Of a stretch of DNA of 64,000 nucleotides, positions 61,505-64,000 are shown one piece after another. The position numbers and the translations under genes are program-made. Origin of the DNA: Chitiniphilus shinanonensis DSM 23277 (lineage in GTDB: Bacteria > Pseudomonadota > Gammaproteobacteria > Burkholderiales > Chitinibacteraceae); NCBI RefSeq assembly GCF_000374805.1, contig NZ_KB895356.1:1-64000 (forward strand), written 5' to 3'. Position 1 is the stretch's first letter. Each line of letters begins with the position of its first letter. The notes beneath the pieces are model-generated. The model was not told where the DNA came from, did no database searches, and saw only the letters and a program-made list of their open reading frames with translations.

Positions 61505-63973
61505 ATGAAGGCCTTTCTATCGCACTCCAGCGCCGACAAAGTAAGCTACGTTGGCATAGTGGCCGCGCGCCTCGCGGCAGAAGATGTCGTTTATGACGAG
61601 CTCACGTTTGAGGCCGGTGAACAAACTCTCAGTGAGATCATTAGGGGCTTGGATGAAAGTGCTGTGTTCTGTCTATTCATTTCCAACAAAGCTCTTGACT
61701 CAGGATGGGTGCAACAAGAGGTAGATGGAGCGGCAGTTCGATTGAAGAGTGGGTCGCTCAAATTTATATATCCCATACTGATAGACCGAAGCGTAGCTCA
61801 CGATGATCCACGCATACCAAAATGGCTTCGGGAAAACTACAATCTCAAGTTAGTCACCAGGCCCGTTATCGCTGCGCGCCGCATACAGCAGAAATTGCGA
61901 CAAGCGAGCTGGGCAAAACATCCCAAGCTAAAAGAGCGCGCTAATGCTTTTGTGGGCCGCAATTCGCAGATTGAAGCGTTCGAACGCCGCTTCGATGACT
62001 ACAGCCGATCTAAACCCGTGCTGTCAATCGTTGGCGGTCCCTCTTCGATAGGGCGCCGCGCGCTCATTTTGAGCGTATTGCGGAAGCTGGCACTTACGGG
62101 GCCAGACAAGGATTTTCCTATTCTGCCTTTCGACCGCAACGCGAGCATCGAAGACTTTATCCTCCGACTTATGGATCTTGGCATAGCTGCTGAGAGTTAT
62201 GCCGATTTGAATTTGACTGAGCTAAATCTCGATGAAAAGGTGGCAATCTCGGTGAGATTGCTTCAGGAGCTGGCATCATTCAAAGAACGATTAATCTTGA
62301 TTGATGAAGGAAGCCTCATAACCTTCGAACGAACATTGGCACCTTGGTTCGCATCCATCGTCAACCACCCTAGTCTAGTTGGCAAACCTTTAATGTTTGT
62401 TGCGTCGCGCTGGTCCCTTAATCCTGGCCCTGCTCGGGATCTGTCGTCCACAGTTTTTTCGTGTTCGCTAAGTGAACTGGATACGTCTGAACGCAAACGC
62501 CTTTTTGCTCGCCTTCTTGAAATTGAGGAAATTGTGCTGAGGAAAGAGGACTTTGAAACGTTTGCAGACCTCCTTCACGGATTCCCCGATGAGGTTTTTT
62601 TTGCCGTGGACCTAATCACACGATTCGGCATCAACGGCGCGCTGGATAGATCCAATGAGATCGTAGAGTTTAATGGCGAGAAGGCGTTGATGTTGTTGGC
62701 TCCCTTCGAGGGGAATGAAGCCACGCTCAACGTAATTCGACTCCTTGCACAATCGGAAGTATTCAGCATTGAGTTCCTATGCCAAGTATTCAACGAGGCA
62801 GGGCTTCTCGCCATCATCGGCACCCTTCTCTCGGAGCACGTGTGTGAGCTGGTCGGAGCAGAGGGAGAGTTCGTAAGGTTGGTAGATTCAGTCCGCGATT
62901 ACGTAAAACGTAATAACCTTCGCTTGGCACCCGAGCTTCAAGACTCTGTAAAATCCGCAATTGAAGAAGATCTTCGTCGCGGAAACTGGGACAGCTACGA
63001 CTCATCCCGAGTGGCATTCGTGGTAAAGAATGCTTTATCCAGCGGGCAGCCCCTCGAACCTAGGTTTATGATTCCTTCGCACATACTGCGTGCCATCAAA
63101 GATCTTTACTATGATCGTGGGAATTTAAAGCGCGCAGTTCATTTGGCAGACCTCTTACTGGAAAAAGAGCGAAACCTCGACCCTCAGATTGTTCAGGATG
63201 CGCGTTACTACCTTTGTCTGGTGCTCGCCCGACTGAGAGATCGCCGTGTTTTGAGCGAGGTGCAGCGCATTCACGGAAATGAACATCACTTCATTCTTGG
63301 TTACTACTATCGCTTGGTCGGCCGGCAACGTGACGCCATTGAACATCTCAAGAAGGTTTTGGACGCAGCGTTTGTTGGTGATCGGGCTAAACGGGAGCTC
63401 GTTGAAGTTCTCCTGCAGATGGAGCAGTTCGATGAAGCGCGAGTGCTAGCAAAAAAGAACTATGAGGAGAACCGGACAAACCAGTTCCACATCCAAGCGT
63501 ACTTCCGAGCTCTGGTGCTAGGCAGTAACCCAGAACAACATGTCGCCCAGCTTGAGGGGCTTTGCTCCGAGCTGGAAGCCGTAGGCAGCGATCAGGCTCG
63601 TCAGATGGCAATGATTGGGCGGGCACTCATGACTGCCCGGTGCGAGCATGACCGCCGAGCTCTCGACCTCGCCGACGACGCTATTGCGGCGTTCCCCAAC
63701 ATTGTCTACCCGGTACTTGCGAAGTTCGACATTGGTCTGAGCTTCCGTAGCCTGCCTGCCATGCAAGACGCGTTGAACCGCCTGGAGGCTCGGGAGAGAG
63801 AAGGAGTGGCCTTGTCTGCGAGGACGCTCGTAATGCATCGTGCCTATTTTTTAGCAGTTCAAGGCAATCTGGTTGAGGCACAGAGAAAGGGTGCCGAAGT
63901 TGTAACGAATTTTACGGATGATGCAAGTGCGAGGTTTTTCGAGAAGCTCGCAATGCTAGCGTCTGCCGGGTAG
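61505..63973 (+). CDS. TIR-NTPase(STAND-like)-TPR protein, probable antiphage defence protein
   Basis: 822 residues from the ATG at 61505 with AAGGA 7 nt upstream; the frame is open further upstream but without a site. TIR domain at about 1-130: MKAFLSHSSADK, and W68-x3-E72 (SGWVQQEVD), the position of the catalytic Glu of NAD+-cleaving TIRs. A STAND-like NTPase follows from VGRNSQIEAF (about 150) to about 430; its P-loop GGPSSIGRRA has Arg for the Walker Lys, and LILIDEG resembles Walker B. From about 540 the protein is helical, TPR-like repeats (LKRAVHLADLLLEKERNLDP, QRDAIEHLKKVL). By family analogy it senses infection and depletes NAD+. It is a single gene next to mobile DNA. Confidence 0.83.
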   Translation: MKAFLSHSSADKVSYVGIVAARLAAEDVVYDELTFEAGEQTLSEIIRGLDESAVFCLFISNKALDSGWVQQEVDGAAVRLKSGSLKFIYPILIDRSVAHDDPRIPKWLRENYNLKLVTRPVIAARRIQQKLRQASWAKHPKLKERANAFVGRNSQIEAFERRFDDYSRSKPVLSIVGGPSSIGRRALILSVLRKLALTGPDKDFPILPFDRNASIEDFILRLMDLGIAAESYADLNLTELNLDEKVAISVRLLQELASFKERLILIDEGSLITFERTLAPWFASIVNHPSLVGKPLMFVASRWSLNPGPARDLSSTVFSCSLSELDTSERKRLFARLLEIEEIVLRKEDFETFADLLHGFPDEVFFAVDLITRFGINGALDRSNEIVEFNGEKALMLLAPFEGNEATLNVIRLLAQSEVFSIEFLCQVFNEAGLLAIIGTLLSEHVCELVGAEGEFVRLVDSVRDYVKRNNLRLAPELQDSVKSAIEEDLRRGNWDSYDSSRVAFVVKNALSSGQPLEPRFMIPSHILRAIKDLYYDRGNLKRAVHLADLLLEKERNLDPQIVQDARYYLCLVLARLRDRRVLSEVQRIHGNEHHFILGYYYRLVGRQRDAIEHLKKVLDAAFVGDRAKRELVEVLLQMEQFDEARVLAKKNYEENRTNQFHIQAYFRALVLGSNPEQHVAQLEGLCSELEAVGSDQARQMAMIGRALMTARCEHDRRALDLADDAIAAFPNIVYPVLAKFDIGLSFRSLPAMQDALNRLEAREREGVALSARTLVMHRAYFLAVQGNLVEAQRKGAEVVTNFTDDASARFFEKLAMLASAG

Positions 63974-64000
63974 GAAACGGAGCGGGATGGGGTTTGCGCA

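Overview
The window is GC-rich (roughly two thirds G+C by eye) and reads as a chromosomal segment of a Gram-negative, metabolically versatile betaproteobacterium. The outer-membrane systems (two-partner secretion, CusCBA), the taurine and sulfonate genes and the general gene style fit Neisseriales/Burkholderiales-type bacteria. Genus is not determined, and no rRNA or tRNA gene was found to settle it.

Layout. 1-5600: a minus-strand two-partner secretion operon (TpsB transporter, a lipoprotein, then a filamentous-haemagglutinin-like TpsA that runs off the left edge). 5.9-7.6 kb: small proteins (glycine-zipper peptide, KGG-type basic protein, secreted peptide). 7.8-14.2 kb: a GntR/UTRA regulator behind a perfect sigma-54 promoter, followed by an AprA/AprB-like flavoprotein-ferredoxin pair and an SsuABC-type ABC importer. 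14.2-15.9 kb: a nested inverted-repeat element, a HEAT-repeat protein and a DUF971 protein. 16-19.5 kb: tauABCD. 19.8-27 kb: a zinc/cadmium/lead P-type ATPase with a MerR-type promoter, plus acetyltransferases, a DJ-1-like protein, a diguanylate cyclase and a hydrolase. 27.1-33.5 kb: a Cus-type copper/silver RND efflux operon behind a perfect FNR box. 33.7-37.4 kb: TetR, VOC, LysR, SDR and DUF1801 genes.

37.5-57.4 kb is a hydrogenase island. It has a CbiM/NikM-like nickel/cobalt permease and a nine-gene plus-strand operon. That operon encodes a formate-dehydrogenase-like subunit, sulfhydrogenase-type beta and gamma electron-transfer subunits, a maturation protease, and the HycC/HyfB-, HycE-, HycD-, HycF- and HycG-like parts of a membrane-bound group 4 [NiFe] hydrogenase. 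A receiver protein follows it. The complete hypABFCDE maturation set lies on the opposite strand. Nickel entry, active-site assembly, large-subunit processing and the enzyme itself are therefore encoded together. The FdhF-like subunit appears to lack the catalytic Sec/Cys, so I infer an NAD(P)H/ferredoxin-linked proton-reducing or hydrogen-oxidising complex rather than a classical formate hydrogenlyase.

58.1-64 kb is a lower-GC accessory island. It contains transposon-end-like arrays of a 17-bp motif, a GIY-YIG protein, an IS3-family element with a frameshifted transposase, and a TIR-NTPase-TPR protein that looks like a single-gene antiphage defence protein. The strongest candidates for something undescribed are the hydrogenase with its pseudo-formate-dehydrogenase subunit, the TIR protein with its associated repeats, and the AprAB-like organosulfur cluster.
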